Assembly (NCBI GenBank): GCA_010692635.1
Contig: JAAHGL010000062.1
Coordinates: 1 to 36,432, forward strand
Source: Symploca sp. SIO2C1
Lineage (GTDB): Bacteria > Cyanobacteriota > Cyanobacteriia > Cyanobacteriales > Coleofasciculaceae
DNA: 36,432 nt
Direction: 5' to 3'
In this document: in pieces, positions 24,527 through 33,439 of the stretch
How the letters are laid out: each line of letters starts with the position of its first letter
Numbering within the stretch: position 1 is the first letter of the stretch
Position numbers and translations under genes: made by a program
The notes under the pieces: generated by a model
Database searches by the model: none
Told to the model about the DNA's origin: nothing
The model's input: only the letters and a program-made list of their open reading frames with translations

Positions 24527-25486
24527 ATGAAATTTTCAGTCATTATACCTTGCTACAATGCCGAGCGTTGGATTGAACAGACTCTTGAGAGTGTTGCCAA
24601 TCAAACTCTTAGTGCTTATGAAATAATTGTGGTTGACGATGGTTCTACTGATAACTCTCGCGATCGCATCCAATGTAGTAGCATTCCCACAACCTTACTA
24701 CAAACCCAACGTCTAGGTCCGGGTGCGGCGAGGAATAGGGGAATTGCAGCAGCTACAGGCGACTGGATTGCCTTCTTGGATGCCGACGACTGGTGGCAAC
24801 CAAACCATCTCGAACGTGTGCAAGCTTTACTTAGTAATACTAATGATGTGGTTTACTTAGCCGCAGCAGAACACTACTCCCTCAATGTCAACCGCGTTGT
24901 CTCACTATCAGACAATGGTCCGTTAACACAACCGACTAACCAATTAGATCATACAACTTATTTTGAGCTGTACCTCAAACATGGTCTTTTGGAGCTATCC
25001 TCGATGGTGGTGCAACTCGCTCGCTTAAAAGAAGTTGGTAGTTTTGATCCACACATGTCTGGAGCCGAAGATTTTGACTTGATGCTCAGAGTAGTTTACG
25101 GAAAAACTTGGGCCTATGATCCTGTTCCTTCAACTGTTTATCGTTGTAATAATCCCGATAGCTACTCGCAAAAGTCTGCTACCAATCAACTAAGCTTAAC
25201 AGCCAAATTTCGGACAATGCTCAAAAATCGTGATTGCTATCCAGTCTCTGAGCAAATGATGCAGGGAATAGCCAAAACCATAATGAGTAAAGCGATAACC
25301 GAATGTGAAGTTGATGCGAGGAAGGCTATCAGTACTTTGACTCGTCCCTATTTGTCAAAGTCTCAGAAAATTATCTTTACCCTCGCCAACTTTTCTCCCA
25401 ACGTGTATAAATTGCTAAACATGATCAGGAATAAAATCAAAGGTCCTAGCTATGCACCCCGTAGAGTTGTACCCCCTGCATCCTAA
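24527..25486 (+). CDS. Family 2 glycosyltransferase
   Basis: 319 residues. FSVIIPCYNAERWIEQTLESV at the start, VVDDGSTDNSRDRI near 35-48, and AFLDADDWWQPNHLE near 85-99 with the DxD motif are the GT2 signature (PF00535). GPGAARNRGIAAATGDW lies between them. GAEDFDLMLRVVYG near 180-193 corresponds to the catalytic-base region (ED motif). The enzyme transfers a sugar from a nucleotide donor, likely to a surface glycan. GGAG eight bases before the ATG supports the start. Its leader is the end of a mini-element, so its promoter lies inside or before that element. Downstream to 25698 there are only CAGGAGG-type repeats. Confidence 0.93.
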   Translation: MKFSVIIPCYNAERWIEQTLESVANQTLSAYEIIVVDDGSTDNSRDRIQCSSIPTTLLQTQRLGPGAARNRGIAAATGDWIAFLDADDWWQPNHLERVQALLSNTNDVVYLAAAEHYSLNVNRVVSLSDNGPLTQPTNQLDHTTYFELYLKHGLLELSSMVVQLARLKEVGSFDPHMSGAEDFDLMLRVVYGKTWAYDPVPSTVYRCNNPDSYSQKSATNQLSLTAKFRTMLKNRDCYPVSEQMMQGIAKTIMSKAITECEVDARKAISTLTRPYLSKSQKIIFTLANFSPNVYKLLNMIRNKIKGPSYAPRRVVPPAS

Positions 25487-25698
25487 TTACTTTTCAGGAA
25501 GTAGTCGAAATGAAAAAATTTCACCACCTGGTGATGAAAGTAGACTCTTCCCTACTCCCTACTTTCAAGTCAGGAGGCAGGAGGCAGAAGGGAAGAAAGC
25601 TTGTACGGTAAGTTTTAAGGTTTGGGATCCAGAACAAACCTAAGTGTATACTAAAAAACAAGCTTGTGAATTTTCCGGCACACAATTGAGGGAAGCAA

Positions 25699-26514
25699 AT
25701 GATGGTTGCACAGGTTAAATCCAATGTTCCTCATCTCACTTACACTGTTGCTTGGGAAAAACTACCAGATGACTACCCCTTACCGGATGATCCTGTGGAA
25801 AATACCAGTCAACCCTTGATTGCAGCAGCTCTGAGAGAAAGCTTGGAACTGCAAGGGTTATTGACCTCAGATTCCCTGGTTCCCTCTAATTTGGGCATCT
25901 GTGCCAAAGTTAATAAGCAGACAATTGTTAAAGCACCGGACTGGTTTTATGTTGCTCGGGTAATTCCCCTGGAATCACCCCGCTCCCGCCGCAGTTACAC
26001 TCCTCGTGTAGAAGGAGATACTCCAGCAATTGTCATGGAGTTTTTGTCAGAAACTGATGGAGGTGAATATTCAGCACGTCCCTTCCCTCCCTATGGCAAG
26101 CTTTGGTTTTACGAGCGAATTCTAACAGTACCTGTTTATGTTATTTTTGAACCGGATGCTGGTGAAGTGGAAGTACGCCAACTAGTTAAAGGAACCTATC
26201 AGGTTCAAACTGCTGATACTGAGGGTCGTTACTGGATGGAAGTACTGGGTCTGTTTCTGGGGGTTTGGTATGGTACTAAGGCAGATCGGACTGGCTATTG
26301 GTTGCGGTGGTGGGATAAAGAAGGGAATCTGTTACTCTGGGGTATGGAACGGATTGAGCAAGAACAGCAACGAGCTGAGCAAGAGCGTCAACGGGCGGAA
26401 CAAGAGCATCAAAGGGCTGAGCAAGAACAGCAACGGGCGGAACAAGAGCTTCAACGAGCTGAGCGGCTAGCAGATTATTTGCGATCGCAAGGTTTAGATC
26501 CAGAAAACCTTTAA
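25699..26514 (+). CDS. Uma2-family nuclease-fold protein with heptad coiled-coil tail
   Basis: 271 residues. The Uma2 (DUF820) domain keeps the PD-(D/E)XK core: Asp81 in APDWFYV, Glu114 in IVMEFLSE and Lys134 in YGKLWFYE. Uma2 proteins are abundant in cyanobacteria and are predicted endonucleases; their biological role is poorly known. Residues 219-255 are five near-identical seven-residue repeats (QRAEQEx), a long charged coiled coil that probably mediates assembly, followed by LADYLRSQGLDPENL. The DNA of these repeats is a 21-bp tandem array, a likely hotspot for length change. Two adjacent ATGs (25699, 25702) follow GAGGGAAG. A disrupted relative lies at 4560-5000. Confidence 0.88.
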   Translation: MMVAQVKSNVPHLTYTVAWEKLPDDYPLPDDPVENTSQPLIAAALRESLELQGLLTSDSLVPSNLGICAKVNKQTIVKAPDWFYVARVIPLESPRSRRSYTPRVEGDTPAIVMEFLSETDGGEYSARPFPPYGKLWFYERILTVPVYVIFEPDAGEVEVRQLVKGTYQVQTADTEGRYWMEVLGLFLGVWYGTKADRTGYWLRWWDKEGNLLLWGMERIEQEQQRAEQERQRAEQEHQRAEQEQQRAEQELQRAERLADYLRSQGLDPENL

Positions 26515-26632
26515 GCTTATCCTACAACTTGCATTATGTACTATATTGCTGTCAACATCTTACCTAAGTTCGGGAGCTGAGAGCTTCGTTGGCATTACCT
26601 TCTTTACTTTCTCAATTTGCTTTGGCGCTCTT

Positions 26633-26661
26633 ACAGCGGGAAACGCTGTATTTTTAATTTT
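26633..26661 (+). terminator. Possible Rho-independent terminator
   Basis: Stem ACAGCG (26633-26638) and CGCTGT (26644-26649), loop GGAAA, then ATTTTTAATTTT. It is 120 bp after the Uma2 gene on the same strand. The stem is short, so confidence is modest. Confidence 0.45.
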
Positions 26662-26911
26662 AGGCATTAGCTAAGTCAGATAATAATTCATCTTCTCTGA
26701 GGTCAATCATGGGAACCCCATAATCATTTAACTTCAAGAGAAAAGTTACTCTATTTACTCCTAATAATGTTGCTGCCATTCCTGATGAGATACGCTTCAT
26801 TTCAAAGAGTTTAACCGCCATTGCCCATTTTGCCTCTTGTTCAAATTCTTTTGTAGTTTGACCAATCGCATCAGGAAAGTTATGAGGATAGTTGATGGTA
26901 AGTTGAGACAT
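26660..26911 (-). CDS. UPF0175 family protein (antitoxin-like)
   Basis: 83 residues. It matches UPF0175 (PF03683): AKWAMAVKLFEMKRISSGMAATLLGVNRVTFLLKLNDYGVPMIDL is the helical, helix-turn-helix-like core. Family members are often the antitoxin partner of a PIN-domain DUF3368 toxin, encoded directly downstream. Here no DUF3368 gene follows on the minus strand (26515-26659 is non-coding), so it appears orphaned. It starts 23 bp after the end of the HTH/GrpE-like gene and may share its transcript. Confidence 0.8.
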   Translation of the reverse strand: MSQLTINYPHNFPDAIGQTTKEFEQEAKWAMAVKLFEMKRISSGMAATLLGVNRVTFLLKLNDYGVPMIDLREDELLSDLANA

Positions 26912-26933
26912 GGGTATTTTGAGCGGTATAACC

Positions 26934-27791
26934 TTAATTTTTTACTCCTCTAGGAAGGGTACGGCTAACTTTAGCAGGACAAAGGATCTGCGTCTGCTGG
27001 GTATCGTTTACTGTCTTAGCAGTATTGCTATCATTGCTATTGCGATCGCGATAGCCAACAAATCGGATGTAAACTAATTCCCCTTCCTTGATATCGTCAG
27101 CATCAGGCTGATGTAGCTGAGGATTATAGGGTACTTTTTCCCAAGGTTTACCGATGGTTTCATAACCCCAACTTTGCAGCAAATTATCTAGGGGTGTAAA
27201 TAAGGAAGTCAAATTCTTAGCAGGCAAATCAGGTTTAGCTTGAGCCATTTGGTTGGCGCTTGGGTAGTTCGTCAACAAAGTTTGTAGCTGCTCGAAAGTA
27301 GATTTCTGAAAATCGGCACTGAGCTGTCTCGATTGCTGCTGCAATTCGTTTCGGAGTCGTAAGCATTGTTGTTGCAGTTGTTTAAGTTTGGAGGCTTCAG
27401 CAGTAGCCTTAACTAGGTTGGATATACGTGATTTAGCTGTTAATGATATTGACTTTTGATCAATATTATGTATTAACTCTTCTAGAGTCCAGTCTAATGC
27501 TGTAGCTAGCTTCCTCAGCCGAGATATTTTTAGTTGTCCGATTTCTCCCCTACACATCTGTTGTAGCTCGTAGCTAGTTAAACCAGATTTTTTCTGTAAA
27601 GCTTTCCAGGTAGGAATTCCTAACTGATGCCGACGTTTGCGAAGGCGATTCAAAAGAATCTCGCGCCACACTTCGTTATGCTGCGGAGCAGCACTGTTTT
27701 GAGCATTAGAACTAAGCAGGAACAAGACCCGCAGTGTCACTCCCAACCACAGCAAGCAACCAAACAAGAAAAAATTGGGATCCTCGATCAT
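26934..27791 (-). CDS. Membrane-anchored HTH protein with GrpE-like C-terminal domain
   Basis: 285 residues in four parts: a hydrophobic N-terminal helix (about 6-27), an XRE-type helix-turn-helix (about 55-110, with WKALQKKSGLTSYELQQMCRG), a glutamine-rich coiled coil (about 125-165), and a C-terminal part (about 195-280) that resembles the GrpE beta-domain: LQSWGYETIGKPWEKVPYNP, LHQ, a strand GELVYIRFVGYRD and ILCPAKVSRTLP align with GrpE's EPFDPNLHE, GY and RPAxV positions. GrpE is the nucleotide-exchange factor of DnaK, so this may serve a specialised Hsp70 that is not in this window. It follows the DUF2997 gene by 12 bp, likely in one transcript. The family call is by eye. Confidence 0.68.
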   Translation of the reverse strand: MIEDPNFFLFGCLLWLGVTLRVLFLLSSNAQNSAAPQHNEVWREILLNRLRKRRHQLGIPTWKALQKKSGLTSYELQQMCRGEIGQLKISRLRKLATALDWTLEELIHNIDQKSISLTAKSRISNLVKATAEASKLKQLQQQCLRLRNELQQQSRQLSADFQKSTFEQLQTLLTNYPSANQMAQAKPDLPAKNLTSLFTPLDNLLQSWGYETIGKPWEKVPYNPQLHQPDADDIKEGELVYIRFVGYRDRNSNDSNTAKTVNDTQQTQILCPAKVSRTLPRGVKN

Positions 27792-27803
27792 TACCAGCCC
27801 TCT

Positions 27804-28016
27804 CTACATCTGAGTTACAGACTCAGTTGATTTTGTCGTAATTTTTTCCTCTCCTTCATAATATTCTGGCAATAGTTCTCGCTCATCAATCTCTCCTAGA
27901 GCCTTTTCTATTTCTGAAGTGGTATCAGTACAAGCAGTTCCAGAACCGTTGATTACAGTTTCAGTAATTTTGCCGTCTTTGCCAATGCGATATTCAATCT
28001 TTTGATACTCAGCCAT
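27804..28016 (-). CDS. DUF2997 small protein
   Basis: 70 residues. MAEYQKIEYRIGKDGKITET, then VINGSGTACTDTTSEIEKALG match DUF2997 (PF11211), small cyanobacterial/plastid-lineage proteins often encoded near Ycf35 (DUF1257), a Ycf46-type AAA ATPase or Hsp70-related genes. The role is unknown. It is the first gene of a probable three-gene minus-strand set (DUF2997, HTH-GrpE-like, UPF0175). Confidence 0.82.
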   Translation of the reverse strand: MAEYQKIEYRIGKDGKITETVINGSGTACTDTTSEIEKALGEIDERELLPEYYEGEEKITTKSTESVTQM

Positions 28017-28391
28017 AAGATTTTAGGATGGTTAGCTTCAGGTTAATTAACCGCTTAAATTCATTGTATTCCTAGACTACAAAAGTCATCCATCATCCCT
28101 CAGGGATGACAAGTAGATTCTGCGGTCATGGTTGCCACTTCCTTGAAGATATGCTTGACTGAAGTATACACTTCGATAGTTAGTGGTGTGTGTACTCTTA
28201 GTCATGGCTGTTTTATTGTAGATAGGCTGACCACTTAGAAAAATTGGTTTCTTGTTGGGAACAGGTTAAACAGCAACTCCGAAATTATACCAAGCCCCTG
28301 TTTTGCTTCAGTATCAGCATACAGATGCATACTAGAAGATATTTAACTCACCTGTAAACCTCCTTATCTCCAAATCTGGATATAGTTATCC
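28017..28391. other. Gene-free region between DUF2997 and sds
   Basis: 375 bp with no convincing frame on either strand. It contains a short palindrome (ATCCCTCAGGGAT, near 28095) of unknown role. It should hold the promoter of the minus-strand DUF2997 set and the 3' end of the sds transcript. Confidence 0.4.
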
Positions 28392-29363
28392 CTAGTAAAG
28401 ACGACTCAGTACGTAGTCAGCCAAATCAATCAGAGCTTGACATGACTCTGAAGGTTTGAGTCTCGTCAGGTTTTGTACCGCAGCCTGAGCATGGTGCGCT
28501 GCTAATTCGCGGGAGCGTTCGATACCTTGCCCTTCTTTAACCAGTATGATCGCTTGTTCAATATCGTCTGTTTGGGCAAATTCTCGCTCAATTAGTATCT
28601 CTAGCTGGGGTTTTTCTTTCAGGGCATATAAAACTGGTGCAGTCAGATTACCGCTAATCAAATCGGAAGCTGCTGGCTTGCCCAAGACTTCTGTTGAAGC
28701 TGTAAAATCCAAAATATCATCTACGATCTGGAAAGCCAGTCCGAGATGGCGTCCATAGTGGTACAAATGTTCAGCAATATCTGCTGATACACCACTGAGT
28801 AATCCAGCTGCTTTAGCACTATTGGCAATGAGGGAAGCGGTTTTGTTGTAGGTCTTCTCTAAGTAAGCTTCAATGGTAGTGGTGGTATTAAATCGATTCA
28901 GTCCCTGCTGAATTTCCCCCTCAGCCATATCTTTAATTACTTCTGAGAGTAGTTTAACTACTTCTAAGTTGCCTAGGTTAGCCAAATACCAGGCGGATTG
29001 ACCGAACAAAAAGTCTCCTGCTAGTACAGCTACTCGGTTGTTGTACAGACTGTTGATCGTAGGAACATTGCGGCGTACCTGTGACTCATCTACCACATCG
29101 TCATGGACTAAAGAAGCGGTGTGAATCATCTCGGTAATTTCTGCCAAACGTCGATGACGTGGAGTAATATCTTGCTCCAACATAGTTGCCTGGGAAATTA
29201 ACAAGACAACTGCCGGTCTTACCTGTTTTCCTCCAGCACCGAATAAATGTTCAGCGGCAGCGTATAGTATTGGGTGACGGGCACCCACAAGGGTCTTTAA
29301 GTTGTCGGTCAGTATGCACAGGTCTGCTTCAACAGGTGAGAAAAGAGAGGTTACTGAGGTCAT
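28392..29363 (-). CDS. sds: Solanesyl diphosphate synthase (trans-polyprenyl synthase)
   Basis: 323 residues. First aspartate-rich motif DDVVD (Asp88, Asp89, Asp92) in LVHDDVVDES, second DDILD (215-219) in FQIVDDILDFT, and GGKQVRP (44-50) for isopentenyl-PP binding: a long-chain trans-prenyl transferase (PF00348). In cyanobacteria the enzyme of this length next to murI/amiC makes the C45 solanesyl chain of plastoquinone-9. The specific product is inferred from family and synteny, not from a motif. It starts with a 454-bp gene-free region upstream that separates it from the divergent small membrane gene. Confidence 0.93.
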   Translation of the reverse strand: MTSVTSLFSPVEADLCILTDNLKTLVGARHPILYAAAEHLFGAGGKQVRPAVVLLISQATMLEQDITPRHRRLAEITEMIHTASLVHDDVVDESQVRRNVPTINSLYNNRVAVLAGDFLFGQSAWYLANLGNLEVVKLLSEVIKDMAEGEIQQGLNRFNTTTTIEAYLEKTYNKTASLIANSAKAAGLLSGVSADIAEHLYHYGRHLGLAFQIVDDILDFTASTEVLGKPAASDLISGNLTAPVLYALKEKPQLEILIEREFAQTDDIEQAIILVKEGQGIERSRELAAHHAQAAVQNLTRLKPSESCQALIDLADYVLSRLY

Positions 29364-29817
29364 GGATTCACCGGCTCAGAAGTTAAGTTACGAAAGTTTA
29401 CATATTCTTGCTTCAATTCTAAGCGAAGCATCCCCTACTCCGAAAGTTTTATTTGACTCTAGGCTCTACAGGAGCGTAAATACAGGAATTGTATCGACTT
29501 GTTAAGTTGATAAAAAATCAGTGTAGATTAACAGGGTTTTTGTGTTAATCTAATTATCAGGGGTTTGGAAAAATTAATAAATTCATTACTTCCAAAGTGA
29601 TACGGGACAGTTTTTCCCAGATTCAGTGGTGAAGTTGCCTTGTTAGAGGTAGAGATAGCCTCATATCTATATGACGAAACATTCATCATCTTCTTCTGTC
29701 AGTTTTATTCCTGTCAGTAATGTTGATGGTTGAGTTCTTTTGATAGGCATAATTAAAAAATTTTCCACTCTTTCTTACGAGTGAGGAGCTAAGCCCAAGC
29801 TTCCTAATATTAATAGT
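29364..29817. other. Gene-free divergent promoter region
   Basis: 454 bp between sds (minus) and the 132-codon frame (plus). It must contain the sds promoter. A short ATG frame of 20 codons is present around 29670-29732, but it is Ser-rich and not supported. No repeat array or clear promoter boxes seen. Confidence 0.4.
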
Positions 29818-30216
29818 TTGCTTGCTCCAAAATTAATAGAGGGGCAACAGGGAACAATTAGTACCCTAGAGTTTTTTTATAACAACAGGAATCTTAGCCT
29901 CCCAACTGAGGTGAGAGTCACTGTTGGCAAAATTGTCATTGAAATTTACATTTCTCCACCTCTGGTCATCACTATGATTTACAACGATTTGGCTTTGATT
30001 ATTCCTTTTCTGGCTGCCGTTTATGTGTTAATAATCTATCTGCTGTTAATGCTAGCGGAGCGTACAACAAAGAATTCTAGATATTTTACCAGTTCTTTCA
30101 CAGATGCTTATATCCCTTATCTGCCCAAAGAAACCAAAGAGGATGAACAGAAGAAGGTAGATGAAGTTGAGCCATCTCTACCTCAGAATATCCAACAGGT
30201 GACTATTGGTCGTTAA
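29818..30216 (+). CDS. Small single-helix membrane protein, start uncertain
   Basis: Up to 132 residues from a TTG at 29818; a more cautious start is the ATG at 29974 (80 residues). The later part is convincing: a 20-residue hydrophobic helix (LALIIPFLAAVYVLIIYLLL), a basic flank, and an acidic, Lys/Glu-rich cytoplasmic tail. Neither start has a good ribosome binding site. I recognise no family. It sits between sds and murI, a position where I recall a small hypothetical gene in Anabaena too. Its stop is 12 bp from the convergent murI stop. Confidence 0.5.
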   Translation: MLAPKLIEGQQGTISTLEFFYNNRNLSLPTEVRVTVGKIVIEIYISPPLVITMIYNDLALIIPFLAAVYVLIIYLLLMLAERTTKNSRYFTSSFTDAYIPYLPKETKEDEQKKVDEVEPSLPQNIQQVTIGR

Positions 30217-30228
30217 GTATCAATTGTC

Positions 30229-31095
30229 TTAATCGACTGATTCTAGGGATACTAATGGAGACAATGCCACTGGTGGCAAATATATTTTCTCGACGGCTGG
30301 GGTAAAACCCAGCCATTCTATTGAGAGTTTAGCAAATTGCTCAGGGCAACCGCTAACATAAAACCGAGTTGGTAACGGAGGGAAAGTATTCTTTTCTCTG
30401 ATTAAGTCTAATTCTTGAGCTGTAGCAGTAACTACATGTTCTGCTGGATCTACAAGCCAGATATGCAGCGGCAGCAGTTCTCGTAAGACAGGAGACAGAT
30501 GAGGGTAGTGAGTACAGCCATAGATTAAAGTATCGATTCGCTGGTCTATTAAAGGAGCAAGGTACTGTTGTGCGACTTCCTTAGTATAAGGATCATACAA
30601 GCGATTTTGCTCAATTAAAGGTACAAATTCCGGACAACCTACTTGCCAAACTTGGGCAGTCGGTTCAATTTCTAATATGGCATGTCGATAAGCATTGCTA
30701 GCAGCTGTTGCTGGGGTAGCAATCACCCCTAATCTACTCCCTTTTTGTACAGCAGCACGAGCCCCCGGTAGAATTAGCCCTAAAATCGGCAGATTAAATT
30801 CTTCCCGTAAGGTTGACAAAGCCAAGGCATCAGTAGTATTGCATGCTACGACAACCATCTTGACATCTTGTTGCACCATCCAACTGAGAATCTCACGACC
30901 AAACTGCAAGATTTCCTCTCGGGAGCGATTACCGTAGGGTAATCGAGCTGTATCAGCAAAGTAAATAATCGATTCATTAGGTAACTGCCGGTAGAGTTCT
31001 CTCAAAACCGTGAGCCCCCCCACACCACTATCGAAAACCCCAATGGGTTTTCGTTGCGCTTCTGCCTTTAAGGTCAAAATTTCCTCGTTGCTCAT
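30229..31095 (-). CDS. murI: Glutamate racemase
   Basis: 288 residues. It makes D-glutamate for peptidoglycan from L-glutamate by a two-cysteine mechanism. The cysteines are Cys85 (VVVACNTTDALAL) and Cys194 (IYGCTHYPHL). The substrate loop GVFDSGVGGLTV (Asp22, Ser23) and YFADTARLPYGNRS are intact. The family commonly has ACNTxSA; here it is ACNTTDA, a variation seen in cyanobacteria as far as I recall. It follows amiC on the same strand (110 bp), linking two steps of cell-wall metabolism. Confidence 0.95.
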   Translation of the reverse strand: MSNEEILTLKAEAQRKPIGVFDSGVGGLTVLRELYRQLPNESIIYFADTARLPYGNRSREEILQFGREILSWMVQQDVKMVVVACNTTDALALSTLREEFNLPILGLILPGARAAVQKGSRLGVIATPATAASNAYRHAILEIEPTAQVWQVGCPEFVPLIEQNRLYDPYTKEVAQQYLAPLIDQRIDTLIYGCTHYPHLSPVLRELLPLHIWLVDPAEHVVTATAQELDLIREKNTFPPLPTRFYVSGCPEQFAKLSIEWLGFTPAVEKIYLPPVALSPLVSLESVD

Positions 31096-31205
31096 TGGTT
31101 ACCGGTTAGGGGATTGTAGATTAGGTGATTTTAGATTTTAGATTGACCCTTGCTTAAAAGATAAGGGCTTGGGATTGAAGCTAACTTTATTGCCAAACAA
31201 CACAA

Positions 31206-33119
31206 TTAATAATTCCGCCGAATGTATTGGAGGATGCCTTGGGCAATTGCTCGTGCCATGAGGCTGCGGTGTCCCGGCTGCCTCAGTTTAGGAGCGTCTT
31301 GATAACCTGTGACAAAACCAGTTTCCACTAAAATCGAGGGCATTGAGGTATTTCTGAGCACATAAAACCTTGCCTGTCGAACCCGTCGATCACCAATTTC
31401 AACGCTTCCTAGAACGCTTTTATGGACTGTTTGGGCAAGCTCTCGACCAAGTTGGTGATAATAGGTTTCTAAGCCATTAACATCGGGACGGCTGGCGCTG
31501 ATGGCATTAGCATGAATGCTGACAAATAAGTCAGAACGAGCCCGTTCCGCCATTTGTACTCGTCCTGCCAGACTGATGAATCGGTCATCTGACCGAGTTA
31601 ATACTGCCTGAATACCCTGTTGTTCCAATAGACTTGCAACCTCTAGAGAAATAGGTAAAACTACATCTTTCTCCCGCAATCCCCCAATGCCAATTGCTCC
31701 AGGATCTTTACCACCGTGTCCTGGATCAAGCATTACCACAATGCGACTATTCGGTACACGGGGTAATGTATTTGAAGGTGGAGTATTCTGCTCAGGAAGT
31801 GGTACGGGGATAGAACTAGTAGGAGGCAGCGTTCGTCTTGCCTGTCGCTGTTGTAGTTGCAGTGCCAACAACTGATCACTAACCTGATTTAGTTCCCTAA
31901 TTTGGGTATCAGTACTCGGTTGTACCAAAACTACCACAGTTTTAGGGTCTTGCTGCAAAACCCTAACCCCTGCTAAAGGACTGTTAGCATTGAGTTGGGG
32001 ACCGACGAACTTGTCAGACAATCGGGCAGAGGGAATGGTAATTTGAAAGGCGTTTGCGCTTCGGTTCCACTGATTCGTCGCCCTCACTCGTTGGTTAGAC
32101 CTAATCAACAATTGAGTGCCATTGTTACCCAATTGGACTGACTCAATTGTTGCCAATTGACTCACTCTATTGTTAGCAATTGGTCGAGTGCGGAGTCTAG
32201 AAGCTGAGTTAGAAGACCCTTGGGAATTCGGTTTATTGACAGAATCCTCCAAAGATGAGATGGGAGCACGAGGCAAAATCACAAGCCCTAATTCACTATT
32301 GAAGATTGCGTCCCAATCTGGACTATCTCTTTCAACATTCATTCGGATCCGGACAACTGGCGGTGATTTTTCAATCTGCTCAAATCTAACCTGGCTAACC
32401 CCGTAGCGATTTACTTCAACATCTTGCTCTGAGAGATTACTGGAAATAGTGGTATCTTCCAGCTCAATATCAATGTGACGGCGATTACGACTCCGCTCTA
32501 CCTCAATATTTTCCGGTTGTCTGCCACTGGTACGGATAAAAAATCCATTTCTACTTACCTCAAAACTTTCTAATCGGGTAGTAGAGTTTGATGCTGTATT
32601 TTGCGACTGCCTTTGCCTTGATTGTCTGTTTTGCCGTTCTAAGCGAGAGGAACTCCTTCTTTGAGAAGAATTGGCAGTCGGTTGAGAGGTTCTTTGGGTA
32701 GGTGGCAGACTGGATGAAGGCGATATCTTTTGAGGTTCTGGTAAATCCACTGTCCATCGACTCGGAGAAATCCCCCGGAACTTGACCTGGTTAGGATCCA
32801 ACGTATAACCAGGAACTAACTCAATCACAATCCGAGTCGTCCGGTTATTAAATTGCCCCACTCGGATTTCCCGAATCACACCTCTATACCGTTGAGTTTG
32901 TGTCGGTCGTCCTAGAACAATCCCAGGTAAGTCGATAACTACCCGTGTAGGATCAGGTATCAATTGTGCTTGGGGTTGAACTCCTTGATCAGTCGTAAAC
33001 TCCAGTCGATTTTGGTTACCATCAAAACGCCAACGCAGGAGTCTAGCCGCTTCAGCAGCAGATGAACAAACAAGGACATTTAAAACGCTAAAGAGTACGA
33101 TCAGCCAGCGAAATCTCAC
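31206..33119 (-). CDS. amiC: N-acetylmuramoyl-L-alanine amidase with AMIN domains
   Basis: 637 residues, exported. A signal peptide (1-24) is followed by two clear AMIN domains (about 26-128 and 183-285), a third AMIN-like segment (about 320-420), Ser/Arg/Gln-rich linkers (130-182, 285-320, 425-458), and a C-terminal Amidase_3 domain (459-635). Zinc ligands and catalytic residues are His468 in DPGHGG, Glu483 in GLREKD, His536 in SIHAN and Glu599 in VETGF. The enzyme cuts the amide between MurNAc and the stem peptide. In Nostoc-type filaments AmiC proteins drill septal nanopores used for cell-cell exchange. In Anabaena I recall two tandem amiC genes at this place; only one is present here. It may form one transcript with murI downstream. 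Confidence 0.93.
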   Translation of the reverse strand: MRFRWLIVLFSVLNVLVCSSAAEAARLLRWRFDGNQNRLEFTTDQGVQPQAQLIPDPTRVVIDLPGIVLGRPTQTQRYRGVIREIRVGQFNNRTTRIVIELVPGYTLDPNQVKFRGISPSRWTVDLPEPQKISPSSSLPPTQRTSQPTANSSQRRSSSRLERQNRQSRQRQSQNTASNSTTRLESFEVSRNGFFIRTSGRQPENIEVERSRNRRHIDIELEDTTISSNLSEQDVEVNRYGVSQVRFEQIEKSPPVVRIRMNVERDSPDWDAIFNSELGLVILPRAPISSLEDSVNKPNSQGSSNSASRLRTRPIANNRVSQLATIESVQLGNNGTQLLIRSNQRVRATNQWNRSANAFQITIPSARLSDKFVGPQLNANSPLAGVRVLQQDPKTVVVLVQPSTDTQIRELNQVSDQLLALQLQQRQARRTLPPTSSIPVPLPEQNTPPSNTLPRVPNSRIVVMLDPGHGGKDPGAIGIGGLREKDVVLPISLEVASLLEQQGIQAVLTRSDDRFISLAGRVQMAERARSDLFVSIHANAISASRPDVNGLETYYHQLGRELAQTVHKSVLGSVEIGDRRVRQARFYVLRNTSMPSILVETGFVTGYQDAPKLRQPGHRSLMARAIAQGILQYIRRNY

Positions 33120-33439
33120 GATTATTTATTGCTCCTGTTGAAAGCGCGGTACTGCATCAAGAGAGCGGCCTGATGATTGGCTAGGCTCAAGGAAATTGTT
33201 AAAGTTAAAAATGTGAATCAGATTCATTCGTGTTTGTCAATACAGATACACAATTTACAACTATACTCTCACCTCTCACAATGACTCAAGCTATGTTTGC
33301 CGCTCCCAAAATTGCTCACCGCTTTTTACCCGTCTACTAGAGACAGTTAAACTCAAGGGACGTAGCAGGGCAAAGTTTAGTTTCAGGAATGACATTATAC
33401 ACGGGTTTTCCCAAATCAAAAATATAGCTTGGGTATTTG
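33120..33439. other. Gene-free upstream region of amiC
   Basis: 320 bp without a supported gene. A 19-codon ATG frame (33280-33339) is present but has no ribosome binding site or recognisable product. The amiC promoter should lie here. Confidence 0.4.

Noticed and set aside
29670-29732. 20-codon Ser-rich frame as a small protein
   Set aside because: No ribosome binding site, low-complexity product, and no family recognised.
33280-33339. 19-codon frame upstream of amiC as a leader peptide
   Set aside because: Wrong strand for amiC, no ribosome binding site, and no attenuator structure seen.
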